Shown here: positions 56,920 to 64,000 of the stretch, one piece after another
Layout: the number at the start of each line of letters is the position of its first letter
Position numbering within the stretch: the first letter of the stretch is position 1
Assembly: GCA_000174895.1 (NCBI GenBank)
Contig: ACOK01000103.1
Span: forward strand, 1-64,000
DNA from: Ruminococcus flavefaciens FD-1
GTDB taxonomy: Bacteria; Bacillota; Clostridia; Oscillospirales; Ruminococcaceae
Length of the DNA: 64,000 nucleotides
Direction of reading: 5' to 3'
Translations under genes and position numbers: made by a program
The notes under the pieces: generated by a model
The model's database searches: none
What the model was told of the DNA's origin: nothing
What the model saw: the letters and a program-made list of their open reading frames with translations, nothing else

Positions 56920-57663
56920 TTATTTGCCGCCTAAAATAGGATTTACATATCTGTTGCGCTTTACAGTTGCTTTGCCGTACTGAATTGCTTTAGATGGGCA
57001 TCGGTTTATGCAGGCGGTACACTTTGTACAGGCATCCTTTATCCAGTGCGGCTTACCGCCTTTCATTTCTATAGCCTTGTCAGGGCAGTTTTTCGCACAC
57101 AGTCCGCATCCCACACAGCTGTTATCGACACAGAATTTTTTGGTGCTTCTGAAAAGTCTGTATGCAGTGCGTCCGATTTTAGCTGCTGCCCTGCCTTTGA
57201 TAACTTTTATCTCATGGGCTGATATCTTATTCTTAATCCCTGAAAGATTCTTTTCCGCATTGACAAGTCTTTCGGACACCTCACTGCCATTTGGAATATT
57301 ATAGAAAAGCATTGCATTATCGGGCATAAGCAGTTCAAAAACATTATTAAGTTCGATATTCCGCTTGCTCAGCATCTCCCGGAGAAGTCCGCCGCTTCCT
57401 CCGATACTTCCGCCGCAGGTGATAACAGCATAAACATAATTCTGATTTTTCAGTTTAAGTCTGCGGCAGAGCCTTTCTACGATATCAGGGACCGAATAAA
57501 AGTAAACCGGGAAGACAAATCCCACGTTTTCGTTTTCGGGAACAATATATGAGAATTTTCCGCTGTTGACAGCATCAGCCATATTGATGAGCTTTTCGTC
57601 AGACGAGGCCAGTCTGTGTGCAGCTAAAAGTGAATTTCCTGTACCTGTGAAGTAAAACAGCAT
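56920..57663 (-). CDS. EFR1-type flavodoxin/ferredoxin fusion
   Basis: 247 residues. A flavodoxin-like domain starts FYFTGTGNSLLAAHRL (FMN phosphate loop) and includes VGFVFPVYFYSVPDIV and VITCGGSIGGSGGLL. The C-terminus has two [4Fe-4S] motifs: CVGCGLCAKNCP and CTKCTACINRCP. Such EFRs carry electrons inside anaerobes; the partner is unknown. Monocistronic with a good terminator. Confidence 0.9.
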   Translation of the reverse strand: MLFYFTGTGNSLLAAHRLASSDEKLINMADAVNSGKFSYIVPENENVGFVFPVYFYSVPDIVERLCRRLKLKNQNYVYAVITCGGSIGGSGGLLREMLSKRNIELNNVFELLMPDNAMLFYNIPNGSEVSERLVNAEKNLSGIKNKISAHEIKVIKGRAAAKIGRTAYRLFRSTKKFCVDNSCVGCGLCAKNCPDKAIEMKGGKPHWIKDACTKCTACINRCPSKAIQYGKATVKRNRYVNPILGGK

Positions 57664-57753
57664 AAAATCACCCTTTCAGAGTTATTATTTACTATTTTAC
57701 CACATTTTGTTGACTGAATCTATATATTTTTGTTATTTAATGTAAACATATAA

Positions 57754-58440
57754 CTATATCACCAATGTCAGCTCACCTGCATAAGTGCTGCCGTCTATAG
57801 TCAGTTCCACATATTTTGTTGTCTCAGCAGCAAAACCATTCAGGCAGGCTTTGCGTATCTCCGAGGGATAATCCACGTAGCAGATATCAAGATCAACATT
57901 TCCGGCAATACCGCCTACCAAGCCGGTCGATGAACGCTGCCACATACCATAGCTGCCGTAATAATCCGGCGAATCCACATCATGATGAGCGACCCACATC
58001 GAATATCGGTTGCGGATATCATCTTCAACGTAATTGCTGAGATAGTATGCGCTCATATACAGTCCTACCCAGTAACCGCAGCTTTCAAGTTTATTCAGAA
58101 AAGTGCGGATTATTTCAGATACTCCTGCTTTTCCGAGGGCAAAATGCTCTGGCTGTTCCACATCGTAGTATATGGGATAGGCATATTTACCGCCTTTTAT
58201 CACTTCAAGGCAGGCCTCCGCTTCAAGAAGGGCATCCTCCGGAGTTACCGCATATGAGTACCAGTAAGCGCCGCAGGGGATATTGTTGGCATTGCAGCCT
58301 TCATAGTTAGCTGTGAACTTCTTATCTATCTGAAGTGCAGATCTGCCGTATCCTGCACGGATAACAGCAAAATCCGTCTGAACCTGAGACCAGTTTATAT
58401 CACCCTGCCATTCGGAAACATCGATACCGTAAGCTTTCAA
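57754..58440 (-). CDS. GH25 muramidase-like protein, no signal peptide
   Basis: 228 residues from a TTG at 58440, 7 nt after GGAGGTGA; the longer frame upstream has no ribosome site. The GH25 fold is clear: KAYGIDVSEWQGDINWSQVQ (catalytic Asp region), FAVIRAGYG, CGAYWYSYAV, YPIYYDVEQPEHF (catalytic Glu) and a WVAHHDVDSPDYYGSYGMWQ end. It cleaves the MurNAc-GlcNAc bond. With no signal peptide it would need lysis, a holin or another route to reach the wall, so it may be a phage-derived endolysin. Confidence 0.88.
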   Translation of the reverse strand: MKAYGIDVSEWQGDINWSQVQTDFAVIRAGYGRSALQIDKKFTANYEGCNANNIPCGAYWYSYAVTPEDALLEAEACLEVIKGGKYAYPIYYDVEQPEHFALGKAGVSEIIRTFLNKLESCGYWVGLYMSAYYLSNYVEDDIRNRYSMWVAHHDVDSPDYYGSYGMWQRSSTGLVGGIAGNVDLDICYVDYPSEIRKACLNGFAAETTKYVELTIDGSTYAGELTLVI

Positions 58441-58486
58441 AAGAATCACCTCCTCTGATATATTACGCAAAGAAGGTGAAAAAGGT

Positions 58487-58963
58487 TCATGATTCGTTGA
58501 CGAGTTTGCCGCAGATATTCTCGGGCGTAAGCTCCAGAACGAGCACTCTCTTGCCTGCACGTTCCACTTCTTTTTCTATGTATTCCGAATCAGAAGTAAA
58601 TTTGTAGCTGAGACGTCGGCTTATATCTACTGCCTTGTCATAATCATCGATAAGCTCTATTTTGCCGAAAACAACGACACTTCTTATGTTCAGAGCCCAT
58701 TCGCCGTCTTCTCTTCTGCCTTTGTCATAAACGCAGAATGATACTTTGTTGCAGTTTTTGATGGCGTCGATCTTATGGCCGTTTTTTCCGCTGTGGAAAT
58801 AGATCTTTCCGTTTTCCTCGCAGTACCAGTGATCCATAGGTACCCCGTAAGGGTATCCGTCGTCACCAAGAACTGAAAGAACGCCTCTCAGCTCTGATTT
58901 GAGGATGCTGACACATTCTTCCTGAGAAAGCTGCTGATTTTTTCTGACGAGTTCTCTGAACAT
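58487..58963 (-). CDS. Pyridoxamine 5'-phosphate oxidase-like flavoprotein
   Basis: 158 residues. A split-barrel FMN-binding fold of the NimA/PNPOx type: ECVSILKSELRGVLSVLGDD, YPYGVPMDHWYCEENGKIYF, HSGKNGHKIDAIKNCNKVSF and GKIELIDDYDKAV. Members reduce nitro compounds or bind flavin or haem. It lies beside a broken nitroreductase gene, but no shared promoter is evident. Confidence 0.85.
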   Translation of the reverse strand: MFRELVRKNQQLSQEECVSILKSELRGVLSVLGDDGYPYGVPMDHWYCEENGKIYFHSGKNGHKIDAIKNCNKVSFCVYDKGRREDGEWALNIRSVVVFGKIELIDDYDKAVDISRRLSYKFTSDSEYIEKEVERAGKRVLVLELTPENICGKLVNES

Positions 58964-59040
58964 GATATTTAACCTTCTTTCTTTTTTTGCTGCCGGGAAA
59001 TATGGAGGAGTAAATTAATTACAAAGATTAAAGGGGAGTA

Positions 59041-59558
59041 TTATATAAAACGTACTGTTTCTTCCAGTGCTTTACAGCAGAAATGCATTGGAATAGGATC
59101 TGAATCAACTGCGGGATAACCCATAGGCATAATGAGCACGGATTTAAGATTATCGGGGAATCCGAAGGCCTTATCAAGCTTTGAGTTAGAGAAATAATTC
59201 ACCCAGCAGGTACCGATACCAAGCTCCCATGCAGCGAACATTACATGAGAAGGCATCGATGCTTACATCCTGAACACCTGCACGAATACCTTTCTCCAGT
59301 AGGATTTTTCCAGTATTCATCCCTATTCAGAGCGAAGATAAAGACAGTGTTAGCCCCGAGGATGCACTGCTTCAGTTTATTGAGATTATCCAGGGCTTCG
59401 GGAGTCTGAGCCACAAAGATCCTGAACGGCTGATTATTGCAGCCTGTAGGTGCTTCATTTGCAGCTTCAAGAATACGGTCAAGATGTTCATGTGAAATAG
59501 GCTTGTCTGTATATCGCCTTACAGAATATCTTGATTTTGCCAGTTCAAAAAAGTCCAT
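59041..59558 (-). pseudogene. Nitroreductase-family gene with two +1 frameshifts
   Basis: Frame one reads FELAKSRYSVRRYTDKPISH, EAPTGCNNQPFRIFVAQ and NRDEYWKNPTGE. A second frame gives IRAGVQDVSIDA. The third gives SHVMFAAWELGIGTCWVNYF and MPMGYPAVDSDPIPMH to the end. Removing one base near the GAAAGG after NPTGE and one C of a CC pair before SHVM joins them into a normal 171-residue nitroreductase. Two separate single-base insertions mean either real decay or low-quality bases. Confidence 0.8.
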
Positions 59559-59678
59559 GTTATTCCTCCTGTATATTTTGTAGCCTCTTATACATTTTGT
59601 ATCATTATTATTGTATCACAGTTATTTACAAAAATCAAGTATTTCTGCAAAAATACGTATATACTTTCATTATCATCC

Positions 59679-59708
59679 TTGAAAAAAACAATATATATAT
59701 GATATAAT
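59679..59708 (+). promoter_or_regulatory. Promoter of the HAD phosphatase gene
   Basis: TTGAAA at 59679-59684, an 18-bp spacer and TATAAT at 59703-59708. The ribosome site follows almost at once, so the leader is only about 15 nt. Confidence 0.75.
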
Positions 59709-59729
59709 GTAAAAAAGGAGTTGAAAATT

Positions 59730-60470
59730 GTGAAAAAACCCGAAATGATACTTTTTGATTACGGCCACACACTCCTTTGCGAATCTGATTTTTCCACGCT
59801 CAACGGTACCAAAGCCCTGATGCCGCATATAATCAGCAATCCTGACGGCCTTACCGCTGAGCAGATAGACGTTTTCGTAAAGGGGATCTACAAGGAACTT
59901 TACCGTGCCAGACAGATACAGATAGAAGTCCATGAGCATAATGCCGAACGTTTTGCCTACGAATATCTTGGCATAGAATTTGATATACCATATCAGGAAG
60001 TGGAGGAGATATACTGGAAAGCCACGACTCCGGGAGATATCATGCCGCATATTGACGAGCTGATCGACTATATTAATAGTATAGGTATACGTTCCGGAGT
60101 GGTCAGCAATATCGGCTGGTCGGAAAAGGCGCTGACAGACCGCATCAACAGACTCATTCCGCGAAACAGATTTGAATTCATAATTGCAACCAGTGAATAT
60201 GTCTTCCGTAAGCCTGACAGGATGATATTCGACCTTGCACTGAGAAAAGCACGTCTTACAGCCGATAAAGTATGGTACTGCGGTGACAGTATGAAAAATG
60301 ACGTTATAGGCTCCCCATATGCAGGATTGTTTCCCGTGCACTACGATGAGAAGGAGATAGAGAATCTCTGGGCAGACAAAGAAAAGAGCCCCGAAACCGA
60401 CTTCGATTATCTCCCCATAACCGACTGGCGCCAGCTTATAGAGTATCTTCATTCATGCGATGATCAATGA
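59730..60470 (+). CDS. HAD-family phosphatase
   Basis: 246 residues from a GTG at 59730, with GGAG 9 nt upstream; the TTG at 59721 abuts the ribosome site. HAD motifs: MILFDYGHTLLCE (Asp nucleophile; the second Asp is replaced by His in DYGH), GVVSNIGWSE (motif II), FRKPDRMIFDLAL (Lys) and VWYCGDSMKNDVIGS (motif IV). The DxG-H variant is unusual because the second Asp normally acts as acid/base. The substrate is unknown. Confidence 0.85.
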   Translation: MKKPEMILFDYGHTLLCESDFSTLNGTKALMPHIISNPDGLTAEQIDVFVKGIYKELYRARQIQIEVHEHNAERFAYEYLGIEFDIPYQEVEEIYWKATTPGDIMPHIDELIDYINSIGIRSGVVSNIGWSEKALTDRINRLIPRNRFEFIIATSEYVFRKPDRMIFDLALRKARLTADKVWYCGDSMKNDVIGSPYAGLFPVHYDEKEIENLWADKEKSPETDFDYLPITDWRQLIEYLHSCDDQ

Positions 60471-60572
60471 CAAATGTCACTGAAGAAGTGACGGTCAACA
60501 CCTTTCTATTTGCCTTGTGCTGTGATATCATATAGTTACAGTAAACGAGACATCTCAGAAAGGATGGTCACT

Positions 60573-63038
60573 ATGTTAGAAATATTCGTAATCACATTGA
60601 TATTAGGACTTCCGATCGCCATACCCGCTTTTATCGTTGCTCTTATCGTACACCTTCATAATAAGAAGCAGAGACAGAACAACCTCAATATTTACGGAGA
60701 CCCGAACTATGTGAGCAGATTTGACGCTGATACCATGACAAACACAGCAAATCTATATCAGCCGATGCCTCAGCCCGCACAGCTGCGTTCCGAAAAGCCT
60801 AAGAAGCACAGAGAACCTATGAGCAGTTCAGCGGTAATGCTTCTCATAGGTACAGCACTGGTAGTTCTTTCAGGAATTGCATTCGGTGCTGCAAACTGGC
60901 TTTCGACTTCACCTCTTGGCAGAGTATTCATTATCTGCATAGCTTCAGTTGTCGCATTCATCATAAGCTTTATTTTCATGAAGCTGGTAAAGCTCAGGGG
61001 CACATCTTCCGCATTCTTCATGGTAGGAAGCCTTCTCATCCCCGTAGCACTCGTAATAGCAAGCTACTACTTTATGCTTGGACGCTGGCTCTCTTTTGAA
61101 GGCGGAGGCAGATTTCTCATGTTCGCATCCGCATTTATGATAACCTCAGTGGGATGCTTCATCGGTCACAAGATATACAAGACAAACCATTTTGTATATT
61201 CAGGACTTTCAATGTTATCAGCAGCACTCTTATTCATAGCGCTCCAGACAGCTCTCATCGATAACGAAACATCAATGTCAGTGTTTGCATCAGTGCTCAT
61301 GATCTTCCAGACTATTCTCACAGCTATCATCTACATATTCAGAGTACATGAGAAAACACGGTTCTCAGAACCTATAAAGCTCATCAGCACTATCACATCA
61401 GTAGGCTATGCGTTAATATACCTGTCATATGCAATCGCAACATCCGAAGATCCGACATTCGGCACATTCTTCATCTACATTCTTGCTATTGCACAGCTGA
61501 TCGGCTACGGTATCAGCAAGAATCAGAAATGGATGCTTGTTATCCAGACGATCCTCTCAGTAATGCTTGCTTTCATCACCTCGATAAAACTCAACAATGA
61601 AGAATTATTATCAGATGCTGTTTCAATAAATTTATTCCTTGCAATGGTAACAGTAATATTCCTCTTCAACCGCTTCGTACCTAAAATGAGAAATGTATTC
61701 TCTGTAAGCATTGCACTGGCATCAATGAGCCTCGGCAGCATGGCCGCACTTAACGAAGGGATAAACGAAGGAATGCTCATCCCGTTATTCTTCTCAGTAC
61801 TCACTTCAGCTATCATTTATCTCTACTGCTTCGACAGGAGAACCCCCGTACAGATCGCAGCAGGTCTGATATCACCGGCACTTCCTCTGGTTATTGCATC
61901 AGATATAAGAATTATGCTCAGGATCAGACATATAGCAGAAACTCCATCAAACATACACATCGTCTACGGTGCAGCTGCAATTATATTTGTTGCAATAACA
62001 GCAGTAATAACAGCAATTCCCAAGTTTGCATTCGATTTTCACGCAAATCATCCGAGAAAAACTGATATAGTGCTTTATGCAAATATGGCGGCTCCACTTC
62101 TTATCCTCATGCCGCACACTCACTCATCCGCATTTTTAGTCATCCCGATAATCGCACTTGTCGCTCATTTCTGCATAGCAAACACCATGAAGAACAACAT
62201 AATGGCTGTAGGTTCAGGAGTGCTGTTCTCCGTATATCTCATGCAGCTTCTTGAAGATTACGCCAAGATCAGCGATGCAGCAATGCTTTCGATACTTTTC
62301 AGCAGCTTCCTGATGATCATGGCTATCTCAAAGATAGTTTTCGGCAAAGCAATAATCTCAAAGAAAGACGGCAGGATCGTATTTGATACAGCACTTCTCT
62401 CAGGATGGGTCATCATACCTTATATGATGGACCTGGGCAATATCAGCGAATTCTTCGTATATATATCAGCAGCAGTTTTCACAGCCTGCCTGATCAAGAA
62501 AAATACCAAGGATAACATCGCTTCTGTTCTGCTTTCGATCTCAGCAGTCCTTTCAGCTATGGCGCTTTTCGAGAGGCCGTTCCTTCTGACTGAGAATGAG
62601 ATGATCGCAAACAAGATCTCATTTGCAATAGTCGCTATGCTGGGTGCAGCATTCAGAATAATCTGGAGGAAACACGAAAAAGGCGCAAAGATAGCATCAA
62701 ATGTTATATTCATCAGCACATTCTCAGCACTCATGATAGATGCACTTTACTTTGAGAATGCCGGAAATACAGTCTTTGTACTCGCAGTTACAACAGCTAT
62801 ACTTATAGTATCGTTCATGATAAAATCAAAGGTATGGTTCTCAGTTTCATCAATAGCGATCGCTGCTATCATACTCTACTCAGCAAAGGATTTCCTCGGA
62901 TCACTCAGCGGCTGGGTATATCTCTTCGCAGCAGGTCTCATCCTCATCGGTATAGCTGCAATCAACGAATACTACAAGCAGAAAGGCGAAAATGTAAAAT
63001 CCAAGCTTGCAGGCGTATTCAGCGACTGGAGATGGTAA
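60573..63038 (+). CDS. Large polytopic membrane protein (DUF2157/DUF2339-like)
   Basis: 821 residues from the ATG at 60573 (GAAAGGA upstream). One N-terminal membrane segment, a 60-residue cytoplasmic linker (KKQRQNNLNIYGDPNYVSRF) and then about 20-22 membrane segments with very short loops. The segment SSAVMLLIGTALVVLSGIAF at the start of the array resembles DUF2157-type proteins. No transport or enzyme motif is visible. Ala, Ile and Met are highly enriched. Function unknown. Confidence 0.7.
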   Translation: MLEIFVITLILGLPIAIPAFIVALIVHLHNKKQRQNNLNIYGDPNYVSRFDADTMTNTANLYQPMPQPAQLRSEKPKKHREPMSSSAVMLLIGTALVVLSGIAFGAANWLSTSPLGRVFIICIASVVAFIISFIFMKLVKLRGTSSAFFMVGSLLIPVALVIASYYFMLGRWLSFEGGGRFLMFASAFMITSVGCFIGHKIYKTNHFVYSGLSMLSAALLFIALQTALIDNETSMSVFASVLMIFQTILTAIIYIFRVHEKTRFSEPIKLISTITSVGYALIYLSYAIATSEDPTFGTFFIYILAIAQLIGYGISKNQKWMLVIQTILSVMLAFITSIKLNNEELLSDAVSINLFLAMVTVIFLFNRFVPKMRNVFSVSIALASMSLGSMAALNEGINEGMLIPLFFSVLTSAIIYLYCFDRRTPVQIAAGLISPALPLVIASDIRIMLRIRHIAETPSNIHIVYGAAAIIFVAITAVITAIPKFAFDFHANHPRKTDIVLYANMAAPLLILMPHTHSSAFLVIPIIALVAHFCIANTMKNNIMAVGSGVLFSVYLMQLLEDYAKISDAAMLSILFSSFLMIMAISKIVFGKAIISKKDGRIVFDTALLSGWVIIPYMMDLGNISEFFVYISAAVFTACLIKKNTKDNIASVLLSISAVLSAMALFERPFLLTENEMIANKISFAIVAMLGAAFRIIWRKHEKGAKIASNVIFISTFSALMIDALYFENAGNTVFVLAVTTAILIVSFMIKSKVWFSVSSIAIAAIILYSAKDFLGSLSGWVYLFAAGLILIGIAAINEYYKQKGENVKSKLAGVFSDWRW

Positions 63039-63080
63039 AAAACGCCGCACCGAAGTGCAGCGCATAAAATGATATAGTTA

Positions 63081-63851
63081 TTATACATACCCCCTGTATC
63101 CCTCACAAAGGATGCGGGGGGCAAATTCTTTGCACAGGTTTGTTTCATATTCAAATTCAAAGTCAAGATCCGCAACATACTCAAAAAAAGAATCCTTGTC
63201 ATTGACTTTAAGGTATTCATCCTTGTGATCTCTATAACAGAGCATATAACCAAATCCGTCATTTCCGTAAGGGGAGTAGTCTGAATACTGACAGGTAAGA
63301 CAGCATTTCAGTTCATAGGTGTCTTTTATCTGCGAATTTATACTTTTCAGCGCATCTTCAAAATACAGGGTTTTTTGACCGTTTATGATCTCATCGCCGA
63401 TATGCAGTGAGAAGTCTTCAACATCAGAGGCATCAGGGAACACTCGTACACCGTCGCAGCGATATATAATATTATTTCTGTCATTTTCATTCCGCTCACG
63501 AAGTTTTACTTTCAGACGGATGAAAGCATCCATATTCCTGCTGTCCGATATGCGTATAACAGTCACAGGAATAGTTAGTTCAAGAGAATAGCGCTGAAGC
63601 GTATAGAAATATTCGGAATCTAACTCGATCCCAAGTTTCTCATGATATATCTTGCCGCCCTCTTTAAATAATCTGAAAGGCAGGTCATCCATGGAATATT
63701 TTTCTGGTTCTTCCAGTTCAAAGTCATTGAAGTTGGCACCTTTAAATCTGACTCCGTCAATTGTAAATATCAGTGCTTTTCCTTTGTCATGAGTTATATC
63801 TATGTCAAGATCATGAAATTCATCTTTATAGTGTGCTTTATAAGTTATCAT
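63081..63851 (-). CDS. Hypothetical protein, DUF6304-like
   Basis: 256 residues from the ATG at 63851, with AGGAG 8 nt upstream. Beta-rich N-terminus (LDIDITHDKGKALIFTIDGV, then RFKGANFNDFE) and a C-terminal segment with LKCCLTCQYSDYSPYGNDGF and CYRDHKDEYLK. These cysteines could bind zinc. Such proteins occur scattered in Firmicutes, sometimes near immunity genes. I have no firm function. It has its own consensus promoter. Confidence 0.65.
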   Translation of the reverse strand: MITYKAHYKDEFHDLDIDITHDKGKALIFTIDGVRFKGANFNDFELEEPEKYSMDDLPFRLFKEGGKIYHEKLGIELDSEYFYTLQRYSLELTIPVTVIRISDSRNMDAFIRLKVKLRERNENDRNNIIYRCDGVRVFPDASDVEDFSLHIGDEIINGQKTLYFEDALKSINSQIKDTYELKCCLTCQYSDYSPYGNDGFGYMLCYRDHKDEYLKVNDKDSFFEYVADLDFEFEYETNLCKEFAPRILCEGYRGYV

Positions 63852-63871
63852 AGTTCTCACTCCTTTTTGGT

Positions 63872-63900
63872 ATTATAGCATTATTTGACAAATGTGTCAA
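63872..63900 (-). promoter_or_regulatory. Promoter and palindrome upstream of the DUF6304-like gene
   Basis: Reading leftward, TTGACA (63900 to 63895), a 17-bp spacer and TATAAT (63877 to 63872). The -35 box is half of a perfect palindrome TTGACAAATGTGTCAA-type (63885-63900), a possible operator. Confidence 0.8.
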
Positions 63901-63937
63901 TAAATGACATTAATACGAGAATTTTTTGGATAAATGC

Positions 63938-63966
63938 TTTACAATCATAAAAAAATATGGTATAAT
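63938..63966 (+). promoter_or_regulatory. Promoter of the gene at the window edge
   Basis: TTTACA at 63938-63943, a 17-bp spacer and TATAAT at 63961-63966, followed by AAGGAGGT and an ATG. Confidence 0.8.
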
Positions 63967-63997
63967 AATATTACTGATTTTTAAGGAGGTCATCATC

Positions 63998-64000
63998 ATG
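63998..64000 (+). CDS. Start codon of a gene continuing beyond the window
   Basis: ATG preceded by a full AAGGAGGT (8 nt away) and a consensus promoter. Only the start codon is inside the window, so nothing can be said of the product. Confidence 0.75.

Overview
The window looks like a chromosome segment from a Ruminococcus-type anaerobic gut Clostridium (Oscillospiraceae). The pointers are a type I dockerin on a secreted transglutaminase-like protein, a cohesin-like lipoprotein, type III glutamine synthetase, the O2-sensitive hybrid cluster protein, AGGAGG ribosome sites and textbook TTGACA-N17-TATAAT promoters. It divides into a core left end (1-5.9 kb), a mobile and defence region (5.9-31.7 kb) and a core right end (31.7-64 kb).

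Core left end. A ferredoxin-like protein and Hcp (nitrosative stress) read rightward. Facing them is a five-gene redox/NAD operon: a YwnB-like NAD(P)-binding protein, a YwnA-like Rrf2 regulator, a flavin/4Fe-4S protein, a zinc-type macrodomain and a class M sirtuin. The last two form a write/erase pair for protein ADP-ribosylation.

Mobile region. Remnants of HsdR, an unidentified gene and a tyrosine integrase are followed by a 17.66 kb element (7217-24876). The element has 22-bp terminal inverted repeats (20/22 match) and a TnpX-type large serine recombinase. It has cut the tyrosine integrase gene: the missing C-terminal codons resume immediately beyond its right end. Its cargo is a six-gene co-directional operon with its own promoter and terminator: a 1104-aa HIRAN protein with internal repeats, a coiled-coil protein, an Hsp70/actin-fold ATPase, a UvrD-like helicase with a Cys-cluster N-terminus, a DrmA-like helicase and a DrmB-like DUF1998 protein. 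This is a DISARM-related set without the methyltransferase or PLD nuclease of classical DISARM, and it is the best candidate here for an undescribed defence system.

A second element (25101-31481) is bounded by a 28-bp direct repeat and sits in the 3' end of tRNA-Ser(CGA). It carries an integrase, a LexA/CI-like repressor with four operators, a Cro-like protein and a few phage genes, but no head, tail or terminase genes. A separate 40-nt copy of the tRNA 5' half upstream shows that another integration event used the other end of the same tRNA gene.

Core right end. This holds the cohesin-like lipoprotein, an FNT channel, the dockerin protein, an aminotransferase, an LCP-family wall enzyme, a degenerate P-type ATPase and RlmB. 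A six-gene surface-modification operon follows (MBOAT, DHHW/AlgX-like, LRR protein, FkbH-like, acyl carrier protein, metallophosphoesterase) that resembles dlt in logic. Next come NfeD with a frameshifted SPFH gene, a two-component system, glnN, an ECF sigma/anti-sigma pair, a flavodoxin/ferredoxin fusion, a GH25 muramidase, a PNPOx-like protein, a frameshifted nitroreductase, a HAD phosphatase, a large polytopic membrane protein and a protein of unknown function. The last three bases are the start codon of a further gene.

All family assignments come from reading motifs and protein sequence by eye; no database search was run.
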